A stretch of DNA of 42,063 bases, taken from NCBI RefSeq assembly GCF_003938605.1, contig NZ_RHWX01000021.1, positions 1 to 42,063 on the forward strand, read 5' to 3'. Below the pieces are notes generated by a model. The model saw only the letters and a list, made by a program, of their open reading frames with translations. It did no database searches and was not told the DNA's origin. Positions 1 to 7,898 of the stretch are shown here, one piece after another; the first letter of the stretch is position 1, and every line of letters begins with the position of its first letter. A program made the translations under genes and the position numbers. Source of the DNA: Brevundimonas sp. 357. GTDB taxonomy: Bacteria; Pseudomonadota; Alphaproteobacteria; Caulobacterales; Caulobacteraceae.

Positions 1-120
1 ATCGGACCAGCTCCGTGAATAACCTCCGCAAGGTCATGGAGCTTTCAACGCTGGGACAGTCAACCTCCCAGAGCCCTTCCAACCGCTAGCGGCGGGACTG
101 GGGCACCGGCTGCGTGCGAT
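1..120. other. Left-edge stretch with no recognisable gene
   Basis: A plus-strand frame is open from base 3 to a TAG at 87-89. It could be the last 28 codons of a gene that starts outside the window. The peptide is Ser/Thr/Asn-rich and I do not recognise it. Nothing else is seen before the transposase fragment. Confidence 0.2.
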
Positions 121-270
121 TGTGACTGGTTCGTGGAGTTCGACGGACTGCGGGGGCATTTGGCGCCGTTCTACAGCGCCATCGACCGACCTTCGATTGA
201 TCCGGAACTGCTGATCCGTATGCTGCTCGAGGACGACTGCTTCGGCATCCGATTTCGGCATTACGACTCC
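121..270 (+). pseudogene. IS transposase N-terminal fragment (IS5/IS1182-like)
   Basis: The plus frame through 121-270 reads WFVEFDGLRGHLAPFYS, then RPSIDPELLIRMLL and CFGIR. This is the familiar N-terminal block of IS1182/IS5-type transposases (roughly 'RPSIDPELMIRMLLVGYCFGIRSERRL'). Homology ends abruptly after FGIR, and the frame then continues into unrelated sequence up to a stop at 370-372. About 45 residues of a transposase normally several hundred long remain, with no DDE catalytic region. This is a dead remnant. Family assignment rests on remembered motif similarity. Confidence 0.6.
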
Positions 271-337
271 AGGGACGCCGCATGCGCTTCATTTGAGACG
301 GAGCATTGGAGCCGGCCCGCGGTGTCCCAGACAGCAG

Positions 338-368
338 AAAGCCCCGTGGCGTATGCCGTCGGGGCTTT
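338..368. terminator. Bidirectional hairpin terminator
   Basis: A perfect 9-bp inverted repeat, AAAGCCCCG (338-346) and CGGGGCTTT (360-368), is separated by 13 bases. The A-rich and T-rich ends would give a U-tract for either strand. It follows the transposase fragment and probably belonged to whatever gene once stood here. Confidence 0.6.
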
Positions 369-429
369 GTAAGCTTGGGTGCGGGAGCCCGCTCCACCTA
401 CCTTAGCACCAACCCCACAATCGACATTT

Positions 430-447
430 CCGCCTAGGGCAAACATC
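430..447 (-). promoter_or_regulatory. Possible FixJ-type promoter motif (orphan copy)
   Basis: CCGCCTAGGGCAAACATC here closely matches 11363-11380 in front of the FNR/FixK-like regulator gene (CCGCCTAGGGGAAACACC); only the base after CCTAGGG and one near the end differ. On the minus strand both read TGTTT(G/C)CCCTAGGCGG. It resembles what I remember of rhizobial FixJ sites (GTTTCCC plus TAGG). No gene lies immediately downstream on the minus strand here, so this may be a stranded promoter remnant. The FixJ assignment is inference. Confidence 0.3.
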
Positions 448-454
448 CCACAGC

Positions 455-860
455 CCGCGCGATCCGCGCTCGAAGCAGGGCAACCTGAACCATCTCGCCG
501 CCGCGCCCCCGGCTTCAGCGCGGCCATATGCCGGCCATGCCCTATCTCCAGATACCGGCCTTCATGAAGCGTCTGGCCGACAGCCAGGGAATGTCGGCGC
601 GAGCGCTGGAGTTCACTATCCTCACGGCGTCGCGGGAATCCATGACGCTCAAGGCGACTTGGGGCGAGATCCGGGACGATGTCTGGGAGCTCGACAAGAG
701 CCGCAGAAGGAGCGGGCCTTTCGCCAGCCCCTGTCAGCCGGCGCACCTAGCGGTGCTGGAGGCGATCCGACCCACAGGGGGGGGCCGGCCCAATCAGCTC
801 ATATTCCCGCGCCCCAAGGGCGGGGCGATGCGAACCTGCCAAATATCAAGTTCGGCCGCA
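455..860 (+). pseudogene. Tyrosine recombinase (phage-type integrase) remnant, frameshifted
   Basis: Pieces of a P4-type integrase are spread over three frames. 'KQGNLNHLAAA' lies near 473. 'MPYLQIPAFMKRL...ARALEFTILTASRE...WGEI' runs from 537 to about 690 (compare the usual ALPYAEVPAFM...ALEFAILTAARTGE...W.EID). Near 700-760, 'KERAFRQPLSAGA' matches the 'H.VPLS..A' stretch that follows. The segment around the first catalytic Arg (TASRES) survives, but the HxxR...Y catalytic end is absent and at least two frameshifts separate the parts. The gene is inactive. It marks an old integration event just outside the anaerobic module. Confidence 0.65.
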
Positions 861-935
861 TCCGTGTCTTTGTCTGAACGCAAACTCCCGCGCGTCTGAA
901 TCAGTCAGCCTGACCGCCTCTCGAAGGAGGATCGC

Positions 936-3170
936 ATGGCGTTCGACAACCCTCTCGCCGCTGAAATCTGGCGCAGCAAATATCGCTTCAATGCATCAGA
1001 CGGCGGCGGAGACGAAACCGTCGAGCAGACCTGGTCGCGGGTCGCCGCAGCCGTCGCGAACGCTGAAGCTCCGAAAGCGCGCCGCATCTGGCGTGACAGG
1101 TTCGCGGACGCCCTGTCGGATTTCCAGTTCCTGCCCGCCGGACGCATCCTGGCGGGGGCCGGGACAGCGCGATCGGTGACGCTGTTCAACTGCTTCGTCA
1201 TGGGCGAGGTGCCCGACGATCTTCCCGGCATATTCGCCGCTGTCCGCGAGGCTGCGGTGACCATGCAGCAGGGCGGCGGCGTGGGCATGGACTTCTCGAC
1301 CATTCGGCCGTCGGGCGCAGCCGTTAAAGGCGTGGGCGCAGACGCCTCCGGTCCGTTGAGTTTCATGGATGTCTGGGACGCCATGTGCCGCACCATCCTG
1401 TCGGCCGGCCAGAGGCGCGGGGCTATGATGGGCTGCCTCAGGATCGACCACCCGGACATCGAGGCCTTCATCGACGCTAAGCGCGATCCTGGACGGCTGA
1501 GAAATTTCAATGTTTCCGTCCTGGTGCCGGACAGCTTCATGCAAGTGCTCGAAAGCGATGGGGAATGGCCCCTGACGTTCGCGGGCGAGACCTATCGCAC
1601 GGTTCAGGCGCGCGAACTTTGGCGGCGGCTGATGCAAGCCACGTATGACGTCGCCGAGCCCGGCGTCATCTTCATCGACCAGGTCAACGACCGAAACAAT
1701 CTGGCCTGGTGCGAAACCATTTCCGCCAGCAATCCCTGCGGCGAGCAGATGCTGCCGCCATACGGCGCCTGTCTTCTGGGATCGATCAACCTGGCGCGAC
1801 TTGTCTCCACGCCGTTCGACAAGGGCGCCGTGCTGGATGAAGAACGGCTGGGCCAACTGACCCGGACGGCCGTCCGTTTTCTCGACAATGTCATCGACGT
1901 CTCCCGCTACCCTCTGGAAGCCCAGGCGGCGGAAGCGCGAGCCAAGCGTCGGATCGGCCTCGGGGTCACGGGACTGGCCGACGCCCTGGTCTTCTGCGGC
2001 GCCCGCTACGGCGAAGCGAATGCCGAGGCCCTGACCCAGCAGTGGCTCGGCGTGATCAAGCGCGAAGCCTATCGCGCCTCGGCCGAACTGGCCGCCGAGA
2101 AAGGCGCCTTTCCGCTTTATGATGCCGCCATTCTGGACACGCCGAACCTCAAGGCTTTGGACGAGGAGACGCGAGACCTGATCGCCCGCCACGGCCTGCG
2201 CAACGGCTGCCTGACCTCTGTGGCCCCCACGGGCACGACCTCGCTGCTGGCCGGCAACGTCTCGTCCGGCGTCGAGCCCGTCTTCGCCTTCTCCTATACG
2301 CGAAAGGTGCTGCAACCCGACGGGACACGGCGCGAAGAGGCGGTCGAGGACTACGCCCTAACGGTCTGGAAGCGTCTGCACGGAGAGACTCCGCCCCCGC
2401 AGGACGTATTCGTCACCGCTCAGACCCTTACGCCGCTTCACCATCTTCGGATGCAGTCGGCGGCTCAGGCCTTCATCGACAGCTCGATCTCGAAGACCGT
2501 CAACTGCCCCGAAGACATCTCTTTCGAAGACTTCTCGGAGGTCTATGTCCAGGGGTGGCGCATGGGGTGCAAGGGTCTGACGACCTACCGCCCCAATGCG
2601 GTGACCGGCTCGGTCCTGACGGTAGACCCTCCCTCAGCTCCCGACGACAGGCCGCGCACAACCCCGGAGCTGGTCCTGCTTCCCCGATCCGAGTCGCTTG
2701 ATGGAAAGACCTACAAGGTCAAATGGCCAGACAGCCCCCACGCCGTCTACGTCACCATCAACGACATCGAAGGTCCGGACGGCCCCTTGCCGTTCGAGAT
2801 CTTCATCAACTCCAAGAACATGGAGCACTACGCTTGGACCCTCGGCCTCACCCGCATGATCTCGGCCGTGTTCCGACGCGGCGGGGACGTCGGCTTCGTC
2901 GCCGAAGAACTCAAGGCTGTCTTCGATCCTCGCGGCGGGGGTTGGCTGCACGGACGTTACGTCCCTTCCCTCCTGGCCGCGATCGGCGGGGTGATCGAGC
3001 GGCACCTAGCGCGCTCCGAAACGCCCGGGAATGACCACATCTCGGCCGTCTCCGCGCACCAGGAAGGCCCTCGCCATGGCCCCTCCTGCCCGCGCTGCGG
3101 CGGCGGCTCCCTCATACGCAAAGAGGGCTGCGACAGCTGCGAGGACTGCGGTTACTCGAAATGCGGCTAG
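936..3170 (+). CDS. nrdJ: Adenosylcobalamin-dependent ribonucleotide reductase (class II)
   Basis: This 744-residue enzyme should reduce ribonucleotides to deoxyribonucleotides using a B12-generated thiyl radical, so it needs no oxygen. Seen in the sequence: the first redox Cys in TLFNCFVMG (C86), the active-site NPCGEQ loop (N266, C268, E270), the APTGTTSLLAGN phosphate loop, and a C-terminal Cys-rich tail (CPRCGG...CDSCEDCGYSKC) typical of NrdJ, which re-reduces the active site and/or binds zinc. A strong Shine-Dalgarno (GAAGGAGG, 923-930) fixes the ATG at 936. It overlaps or abuts the decarboxylase gene downstream. No FNR box and no convincing cobalamin riboswitch was found upstream. It fits the module by supplying dNTPs when an O2-dependent class I enzyme cannot work. 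Confidence 0.95.
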   Translation: MAFDNPLAAEIWRSKYRFNASDGGGDETVEQTWSRVAAAVANAEAPKARRIWRDRFADALSDFQFLPAGRILAGAGTARSVTLFNCFVMGEVPDDLPGIFAAVREAAVTMQQGGGVGMDFSTIRPSGAAVKGVGADASGPLSFMDVWDAMCRTILSAGQRRGAMMGCLRIDHPDIEAFIDAKRDPGRLRNFNVSVLVPDSFMQVLESDGEWPLTFAGETYRTVQARELWRRLMQATYDVAEPGVIFIDQVNDRNNLAWCETISASNPCGEQMLPPYGACLLGSINLARLVSTPFDKGAVLDEERLGQLTRTAVRFLDNVIDVSRYPLEAQAAEARAKRRIGLGVTGLADALVFCGARYGEANAEALTQQWLGVIKREAYRASAELAAEKGAFPLYDAAILDTPNLKALDEETRDLIARHGLRNGCLTSVAPTGTTSLLAGNVSSGVEPVFAFSYTRKVLQPDGTRREEAVEDYALTVWKRLHGETPPPQDVFVTAQTLTPLHHLRMQSAAQAFIDSSISKTVNCPEDISFEDFSEVYVQGWRMGCKGLTTYRPNAVTGSVLTVDPPSAPDDRPRTTPELVLLPRSESLDGKTYKVKWPDSPHAVYVTINDIEGPDGPLPFEIFINSKNMEHYAWTLGLTRMISAVFRRGGDVGFVAEELKAVFDPRGGGWLHGRYVPSLLAAIGGVIERHLARSETPGNDHISAVSAHQEGPRHGPSCPRCGGGSLIRKEGCDSCEDCGYSKCG

Positions 3171-3253
3171 GCCGCGCGCCCCACGCCCACATCCAGGCGC
3201 CGCCCGTCTCCGACAAGCGGCGTCGCATCCTCCAGAATTCGCGAGCATCAATC

Positions 3254-4984
3254 ATGGCGCCCGTTTCCCTCGCCAACAGTCTTGTCGCCAGCCATTTTCC
3301 GGGCGCCCGCGGCGAGAACGCCGTCCGGATTCAGACAGCCCTGGCCGGCGTGCTCGATCACTGGTTCGAGTGGCGACGGGCCCTTTTCCCACAGGACGCT
3401 TCCGCCAACGCCTGCTCGCAGGATGAGGACCATGAGATCCTGACGGACCAACTCCGCCGGCTTTGTCAGGCCTTGAGCGCCGAAACCCCGACCTGCACCC
3501 CGCGCTACATCGCGCACATGAAGTCGGACATATCGACGCCCGCCCTGCTCGGCTGGATCGCCGCCATGCTGCACAATCCGAACAACACCTCGCGGGACGC
3601 CAGTCGCGTCGGAAGCGTGCTGGAAACGGAAGCCATCGAGATGCTGGCGACCATGCTGGGCTATGACCCTCAGACGGCCCAGGGGCATTTCACCTCCGGC
3701 GGCACCGTCGCCAACATGGAAGCCGTCTGGCGCGCGCGCTGCCGGATGGATCACTGGCTCAGCCTGGCCCTGTGGCTCGCCGAGCAGACAGGGCGTCCGC
3801 TTGACGTCTTCGCCGACGCCCATATGGGATGGAACCGCTACCGAAGCCTGCGAGAAACGCACGAGCCGACCGAAGAGGCGCTACGCCTTTGCAGCGCCGC
3901 GGCGGGCGACCCGGTCGATATCTGGCGCCGACTGGATCGCGCCTCGGGCGGCAGTTGGCGTGGTCCGGTGCTGCTGGCTCCGGCCACGGCGCACTATTCC
4001 TGGCGCAAGGCCGCCAGCGTATTCGGTCTGGGCGAGAACGCCCTGTGGAGCGTCGCCCTCGACGCCGATGGCCGAATGGACATGAAAGCTTTCGACGGCC
4101 TGGTCGCGCGCGCTCGCGACGAAGGCCGCCCGATCCTGCTGACAGTGGGCGTCGCCGGCGCTACGGAAACCGGACAGATCGACTCCCTGCACGTCTGGCG
4201 ACAGCGTCTGGACGGTCTCCGCCAAGAAGGCGGATTTCATGTCTGGAGTCATGTGGACGCCGCCTACGGCGGTTTCTTCCGCATAGCGAAGAAGGTGTTC
4301 GACACCAGAGCCGCCGCGGCTCTGGGCGCCCTGGGCGCGGCCGATTCCGTCACCATCGACCCCCATAAACTCGGCTACACGCCCTACGCCTGCGGCGCCT
4401 TTCTCGCCCGCGACAAGGAAAGCTACGCCGTATCGACCTTCGACGCCCCCTATCTGGCGCGGCCGGAACTGGGCGACGCTAAATGGGCCTCAACCCTCGA
4501 GGGATCGCGTTCGGGCGCCGGCGCCGCTGCCGTGTGGCTGACCGGACGCACACTCGGTTTCGATCCGACAGGTCTCGGCGAGGTGCTCGCCGAGACGATC
4601 CGCGCCCGACGTCAGTTCCAGGCGAAGATGGTGGACCTGGTCCCGGAAGCGCGTTTTCTCGAGCCGGCCGACACCAACATCGCCTGTTGCTCCATCGCCG
4701 CAGCCGGCGAACGGCTCTCATCGGCCAATCGCCGGACCCACGCCCTGTTTGAGGTCATCAGCCAGGCTCCCGGCTTCTCGGTGTCAAAGACTGAGCTCGG
4801 CCCAGCCAGCGCCGCGGTCATCGACAGCCACGTTAAACGCTGGCGAGGCGTGGTGGACGCCCCGACGATGACCGTGATCCGATGCGTTTTCACCAATCCC
4901 TACTGGAGCGACGCCCAAACCCGGACCGCGCTCTTTGAAGAGTTCGCGGTACTGGTGAAGGACAGCATTCAGGTCGCGGCTTGA
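3254..4984 (+). CDS. Group II pyridoxal-phosphate decarboxylase
   Basis: This is a PLP enzyme of the glutamate/tyrosine/aspartate decarboxylase family, probably turning an amino acid into its amine; the substrate is unknown. Visible motifs are the glycine-rich cofactor contact FTSGGTVANMEAVW, the HYSWRKAASVFGLG block, the HVDAAYGGF aspartate/alanine motif, and the Schiff-base lysine in TIDPHKLGYTPYACGAF (AAA codon at 4367-4369). The layout recalls bacterial tyrosine decarboxylases more than GadB. The ATG at 3254 puts the family's usual beginning near the N-terminus; an in-frame ATG at 3161 (607 residues, overlapping nrdJ by 10 bases) is the alternative, and neither has a good Shine-Dalgarno. 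It is convergent with the chorismate-mutase-like gene, 31 bases away. Co-transcription with nrdJ is likely from spacing. Why a decarboxylase sits here is unclear. Confidence 0.85.
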   Translation: MAPVSLANSLVASHFPGARGENAVRIQTALAGVLDHWFEWRRALFPQDASANACSQDEDHEILTDQLRRLCQALSAETPTCTPRYIAHMKSDISTPALLGWIAAMLHNPNNTSRDASRVGSVLETEAIEMLATMLGYDPQTAQGHFTSGGTVANMEAVWRARCRMDHWLSLALWLAEQTGRPLDVFADAHMGWNRYRSLRETHEPTEEALRLCSAAAGDPVDIWRRLDRASGGSWRGPVLLAPATAHYSWRKAASVFGLGENALWSVALDADGRMDMKAFDGLVARARDEGRPILLTVGVAGATETGQIDSLHVWRQRLDGLRQEGGFHVWSHVDAAYGGFFRIAKKVFDTRAAAALGALGAADSVTIDPHKLGYTPYACGAFLARDKESYAVSTFDAPYLARPELGDAKWASTLEGSRSGAGAAAVWLTGRTLGFDPTGLGEVLAETIRARRQFQAKMVDLVPEARFLEPADTNIACCSIAAAGERLSSANRRTHALFEVISQAPGFSVSKTELGPASAAVIDSHVKRWRGVVDAPTMTVIRCVFTNPYWSDAQTRTALFEEFAVLVKDSIQVAA

Positions 4985-5015
4985 GGTTTTCCGTCGCTGG
5001 TCATCAACAAGGCGC

Positions 5016-5300
5016 CTAACCCTCTCCTGCCTGTAGGCGGCGCTCCTGCCGACCCGCGCTGACCTCCATAAGCAGGCCCCAGATTCTTTCGACCGCTTCA
5101 GGGCACAGACCGAGGACGTCTGCCTGGCTCCGCATGTGAGACAGGACAGCGGCGATACGCTGATCATCTCGAACCGCATCGGCCGTCTTGAAGGCCGCCA
5201 TAGCATCGGTCAGCCGCTGCCGGGCGGCCAGGAGCCAGATGATCCGCTCATCGATCACATCGATCCGGTTTCGCAGCAAGGCGCGCTCCATCTCCATCAC
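5016..5300 (-). CDS. Chorismate mutase-like protein (AroQ fold) in the ubiTUV operon
   Basis: This 94-residue all-helical protein has the AroQ chorismate mutase pattern: RNRID..DERI (R12), LLAARQRL (R27), FK (K38), VRDDQRI (R44, D45, R48), with a final helix carrying MEVSAGRQE where the family has its last active-site residue. It should bind chorismate or isochorismate. Relatives include mutases and isochorismate-pyruvate lyases (PchB), so the reaction cannot be read off. The gene starts four bases inside the end of ubiV (ATGA overlap), so it is the last member of a translationally coupled ubiT-ubiU-ubiV operon. A role in diverting chorismate toward or away from ubiquinone precursor synthesis is inference from position. 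An alternative is an ordinary mutase for Phe/Tyr synthesis. Confidence 0.8.
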   Translation of the reverse strand: MMEMERALLRNRIDVIDERIIWLLAARQRLTDAMAAFKTADAVRDDQRIAAVLSHMRSQADVLGLCPEAVERIWGLLMEVSAGRQERRLQAGEG

Positions 5301-6199
5301 GCGAAACGCGCGGGCGCGACTCCGGCCTGTCCGTGCAGATAGCCGCCGACGAACGGCGTCGATGAAACGACCGCTCGCACGTTCTCCGCCAGTTCGCGAG
5401 CGGTCAGACTATTGTCGGCGTAGGCGCGAAAGGCCCGCGCGACGGCTGCCATATCCCCGGTGTGAGGCGATAGGCGAAGGGCGTTCACCCCGGCTGCCCG
5501 CAATTCGGTCACGGAGAAATCCGGCATCTGGATTCCATAGGACTGGGTCTGGACGCCGTTCACCGCAAGAAACGGCTCGCCCTCAAGGGTCCGCAACGTC
5601 ATGCCGTCGGGGTCTTGATCGCAGACGAACTGACAGGCGTCCTTGTGAAGACTATGGCTGCGCGCGTGATAGCAGCGGCCCGACAGGGCGAGCGGCAGAC
5701 GGCCGAAGGCGAATAACTCGATCTCCATGCCCGGCCGGCGCGCCGCGATCTCGCCTATCGCCTCGAGAGACAACTCGACGTTCGGACAGAGCCGGACACA
5801 GCCCAGACGAGCCAACTCCTCGACCGCCCCTTCATTATAAACGTTCAGCAGCGGCCCGGCGACAAACGGCCCCTCGCGCACCAGCAAGGCCGATACGTCG
5901 TTGACCTCGATCAGATCCGGAACCTGGCTCAAGGCCGCTATCGCCTTGCGGTCCCGGACGGTCGCAGGAAGCGCCAGACCTGACCAGACCACGGTCTTTC
6001 CAGCCTCAATGAGCCGCTCGGCCGCCGCCGCCAGCGCATGTTCTGTCAGCGGCGAACGCTTTCCGCACACCACCTCTCCCAGATAGACGCGGTCGATCGC
6101 CGGCTCTGCGGCGATCGACTCATAGAAGGCGGCGAGCCGTTCCGATGACCAGTGGTAGAACACGGGGCCGAGGGCGATCTCCATGGACGTCTCTTTCAT
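5297..6199 (-). CDS. ubiV: O2-independent ubiquinone hydroxylation protein UbiV (U32 family)
   Basis: This 300-residue U32 peptidase-family protein partners UbiU in the oxygen-independent hydroxylations of ubiquinone synthesis. The cluster cysteines are C45, C176, C189 and C193. The spacing (13 then 4 for the last three) is the same as I recall for E. coli UbiV (C39, C180, C193, C197), so a [4Fe-4S] cluster is expected. The start overlaps the ubiU stop by four bases (ATGA); an internal ATG at 6184 is possible. It belongs to the FNR-box-driven ubiTUV operon and would maintain the quinone pool feeding NarI under anoxia. Confidence 0.92.
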   Translation of the reverse strand: MKETSMEIALGPVFYHWSSERLAAFYESIAAEPAIDRVYLGEVVCGKRSPLTEHALAAAAERLIEAGKTVVWSGLALPATVRDRKAIAALSQVPDLIEVNDVSALLVREGPFVAGPLLNVYNEGAVEELARLGCVRLCPNVELSLEAIGEIAARRPGMEIELFAFGRLPLALSGRCYHARSHSLHKDACQFVCDQDPDGMTLRTLEGEPFLAVNGVQTQSYGIQMPDFSVTELRAAGVNALRLSPHTGDMAAVARAFRAYADNSLTARELAENVRAVVSSTPFVGGYLHGQAGVAPARFA

Positions 6200-7191
6200 C
6201 GCCAGGTCTTTCTGTAGGCGCCGGCCGTCTCGCGTCCCCCCTCGGCAAGGTCGCTGAGCAGGCCTTCGAACGGCTGCGGATCACGGCCAGCGTCTAGGGC
6301 GTCTATGGCCTGACGAAAGGCGCCGGCGACGCGCGCCACATAGGCCTTGCCGCGCTGGCGTCCCTCGACCTTCACCGCCGTGACGCCCGCAGCCCGCAAT
6401 CCGGACAGAAGGCCCATGGCGTTCAGACTGACAGGATCCTCAAAAAGATAAGACAGCCGGCCCCGTGTTTCGAAGCGCCCTTTGCAGAGGGTCGGATAGC
6501 CTGCTTTCTCGCCCAGCGGATAGCGATCAAGCGCAAACCCGGCGAGGCGCGAGACAAGCGCTTCATCCTCCTCCGTATAGGTCACGGCTTCAGGGGGCGA
6601 GCATACGCCGCAGAGATTGGGAGATCGCTTCGCAGCGTAGGAAGATAGGGCGCATCGCCCTTCGGCCATGACGCAGAGTCCGCCGAAAACAAAGGCTTCA
6701 GTCTCGACCTCCACCTCCCGCATGAGCGACGCGATCTCTTGCACGCTGAGCACGCGCGGCAGGACGACGCGCCGGACATTATAGGCGCTGGCGTAAAAGC
6801 GTATGGCGTCCGGCGAGCCGGCCGCCGCCTGGACGGAAAGGTGCAGCCTCAGTTCGGGCCATCGCTCCCGGGCATAGGCCAGCAGGCCGAGATCGGCCAC
6901 AATCACCGCATCCGCCCCGGAAACGGCGGCGGCGTCGATCGAGGCCTGCCACCGCGCAGTTTCGCCCGGCCGGGCGAAGGTGTTGACCGCGACCAGCACC
7001 CGCCGACCTCGCACGTGCGCCCACACGCACGCCTGGGCCAGTTCGTCCGGAGAAAAGTTCAGCCCAGGGAAGTTCCGGGCGTTCGTTTCATCCCTGAGGC
7101 CGCAGTAGACACTGTCCGCGCCAGCCTCGACGGCGGCCCGAAGCATGGCCGGCGACCCGGCTGGACAAACCAGTTCGATCGACCCTCTCAT
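6196..7191 (-). CDS. ubiU: O2-independent ubiquinone hydroxylation protein UbiU (U32 family)
   Basis: This 331-residue U32-family protein opens with the typical ELVCPAGSPAML...GADSVYCGL block. Candidate [4Fe-4S] cysteines are C173, C180, C197 and C236, each exactly four residues beyond the E. coli UbiU positions I recall (169, 176, 193, 232), which makes the assignment firm. UbiU-UbiV form a heterodimer thought to use prephenate as the oxygen donor for ring hydroxylation without O2. The gene overlaps ubiT upstream and ubiV downstream by four bases each, implying translational coupling. Confidence 0.93.
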   Translation of the reverse strand: MRGSIELVCPAGSPAMLRAAVEAGADSVYCGLRDETNARNFPGLNFSPDELAQACVWAHVRGRRVLVAVNTFARPGETARWQASIDAAAVSGADAVIVADLGLLAYARERWPELRLHLSVQAAAGSPDAIRFYASAYNVRRVVLPRVLSVQEIASLMREVEVETEAFVFGGLCVMAEGRCALSSYAAKRSPNLCGVCSPPEAVTYTEEDEALVSRLAGFALDRYPLGEKAGYPTLCKGRFETRGRLSYLFEDPVSLNAMGLLSGLRAAGVTAVKVEGRQRGKAYVARVAGAFRQAIDALDAGRDPQPFEGLLSDLAEGGRETAGAYRKTWR

Positions 7192-7805
7192 GCGCCCGCG
7201 CCTCGCCTGTTGAGCCAGTCCAGTCCGCGCCGCGCCAAGGCGTTAGCCGCGCCGCGCAAGGCGGGGGGCGCGCCGACGAGATCCGCAGGAGCGAGTTCGG
7301 CGGCTTCGAGCGTATTGTGCAGACCGACGACAGTCTGGGTGTCTCCGGTCACGACCAGACGGCGAGAAAAGAAGGCGGCGTCGGCGTCAGACCGACCGTC
7401 GAGCACCTCCAACAGGAGCGGCAAGGGTCCGGCGATGCTGGCTGCACACGGCCCCTCGACATCGCGGCCGACCACCGCGACCGGACGGCAAGTGTCGGTC
7501 AGCCGCAATCGAAACCTGATCGGCAGGTTGGATGGGACGATGTGAATGGAGGTATCCGCGACAGGGCCCAGACGTTCAAACACTTCCGGGCGGCGACGGC
7601 GTAAATCTCGAACTCCCTTGGCCAACAGTCGCTCCGGCACGCCGCGAAACGCGATCAGCGTCTTTTCAATGGCTACGTCGCGGAGGCGTTCGCGCCGCCG
7701 ACTTCGCCGATGCGTCGAAGACGAATCTGGTGACGCAAGCGCCTCCTCAAGGCCCCCCACAGCAGGCTTCAGGACGGGATCGGGATAAGAACGGAGCGTC
7801 GGCAT
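7188..7805 (-). CDS. ubiT: UbiT, SCP2-domain accessory factor of anaerobic ubiquinone synthesis
   Basis: This 205-residue protein carries an SCP2-like lipid-binding domain in its second half (around SIHIVPSNLPIRFRLRLTD and the GRSDADAAFFSRRLVVTGDT motif, which is characteristic of YhbT/UbiT). UbiT binds isoprenoid quinone intermediates for UbiU/UbiV. The reading frame is open further upstream to a GTG at 7871, but an FNR-type box at 7874-7887 would then have no room for a promoter. The ATG at 7805 leaves a leader of about 34 bases from a start 41.5 bases after the box centre, so I prefer it. A weak AGGGTGA stands before it. First gene of ubiT-ubiU-ubiV-chorismate-mutase-like. Confidence 0.88.
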   Translation of the reverse strand: MPTLRSYPDPVLKPAVGGLEEALASPDSSSTHRRSRRRERLRDVAIEKTLIAFRGVPERLLAKGVRDLRRRRPEVFERLGPVADTSIHIVPSNLPIRFRLRLTDTCRPVAVVGRDVEGPCAASIAGPLPLLLEVLDGRSDADAAFFSRRLVVTGDTQTVVGLHNTLEAAELAPADLVGAPPALRGAANALARRGLDWLNRRGAGA

Positions 7806-7873
7806 GACCGTCACCCTAGCGTCCGGCTCGGCGCTCGCCTTGCCGACCGGCAAAAGGCCGCCGGACGACACGA

Positions 7874-7887
7874 TTGACCGGCATCAA
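7874..7887 (-). promoter_or_regulatory. FNR/FixK box for the ubiTUV operon
   Basis: TTGACCGGCATCAA on the plus strand matches TTGAT-N4-ATCAA in 9 of 10 defined bases. Its centre (7880.5) is 75.5 bases from the ubiT ATG at 7805. With a usual class II spacing of -41.5, transcription would begin near 7839. The half-sites (TTGAC, ATCAA) are the same as in the TonB-mod box at 17476. Confidence 0.75.
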
Positions 7888-7898
7888 GAGAGAGCCTC

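Noticed and set aside
376..405. tRNA-like or attachment-site-like segment after the left terminator
   Set aside because: The short GC-rich repeat GCGGGAGCCCGC cannot be extended to a cloverleaf, and no second copy that would mark an att site is visible in the window.
826..850. Possible B12-box (cobalamin riboswitch) before nrdJ around CGAACCTGCC
   Set aside because: Only about half of the B12-box bases match, and the match lies inside the integrase remnant; no other element of the riboswitch was seen.
996..2315. 439-codon minus-strand open frame opposite nrdJ
   Set aside because: It is an antisense shadow created by high GC at third codon positions. It has no motifs, and nrdJ is unambiguous on the other strand.
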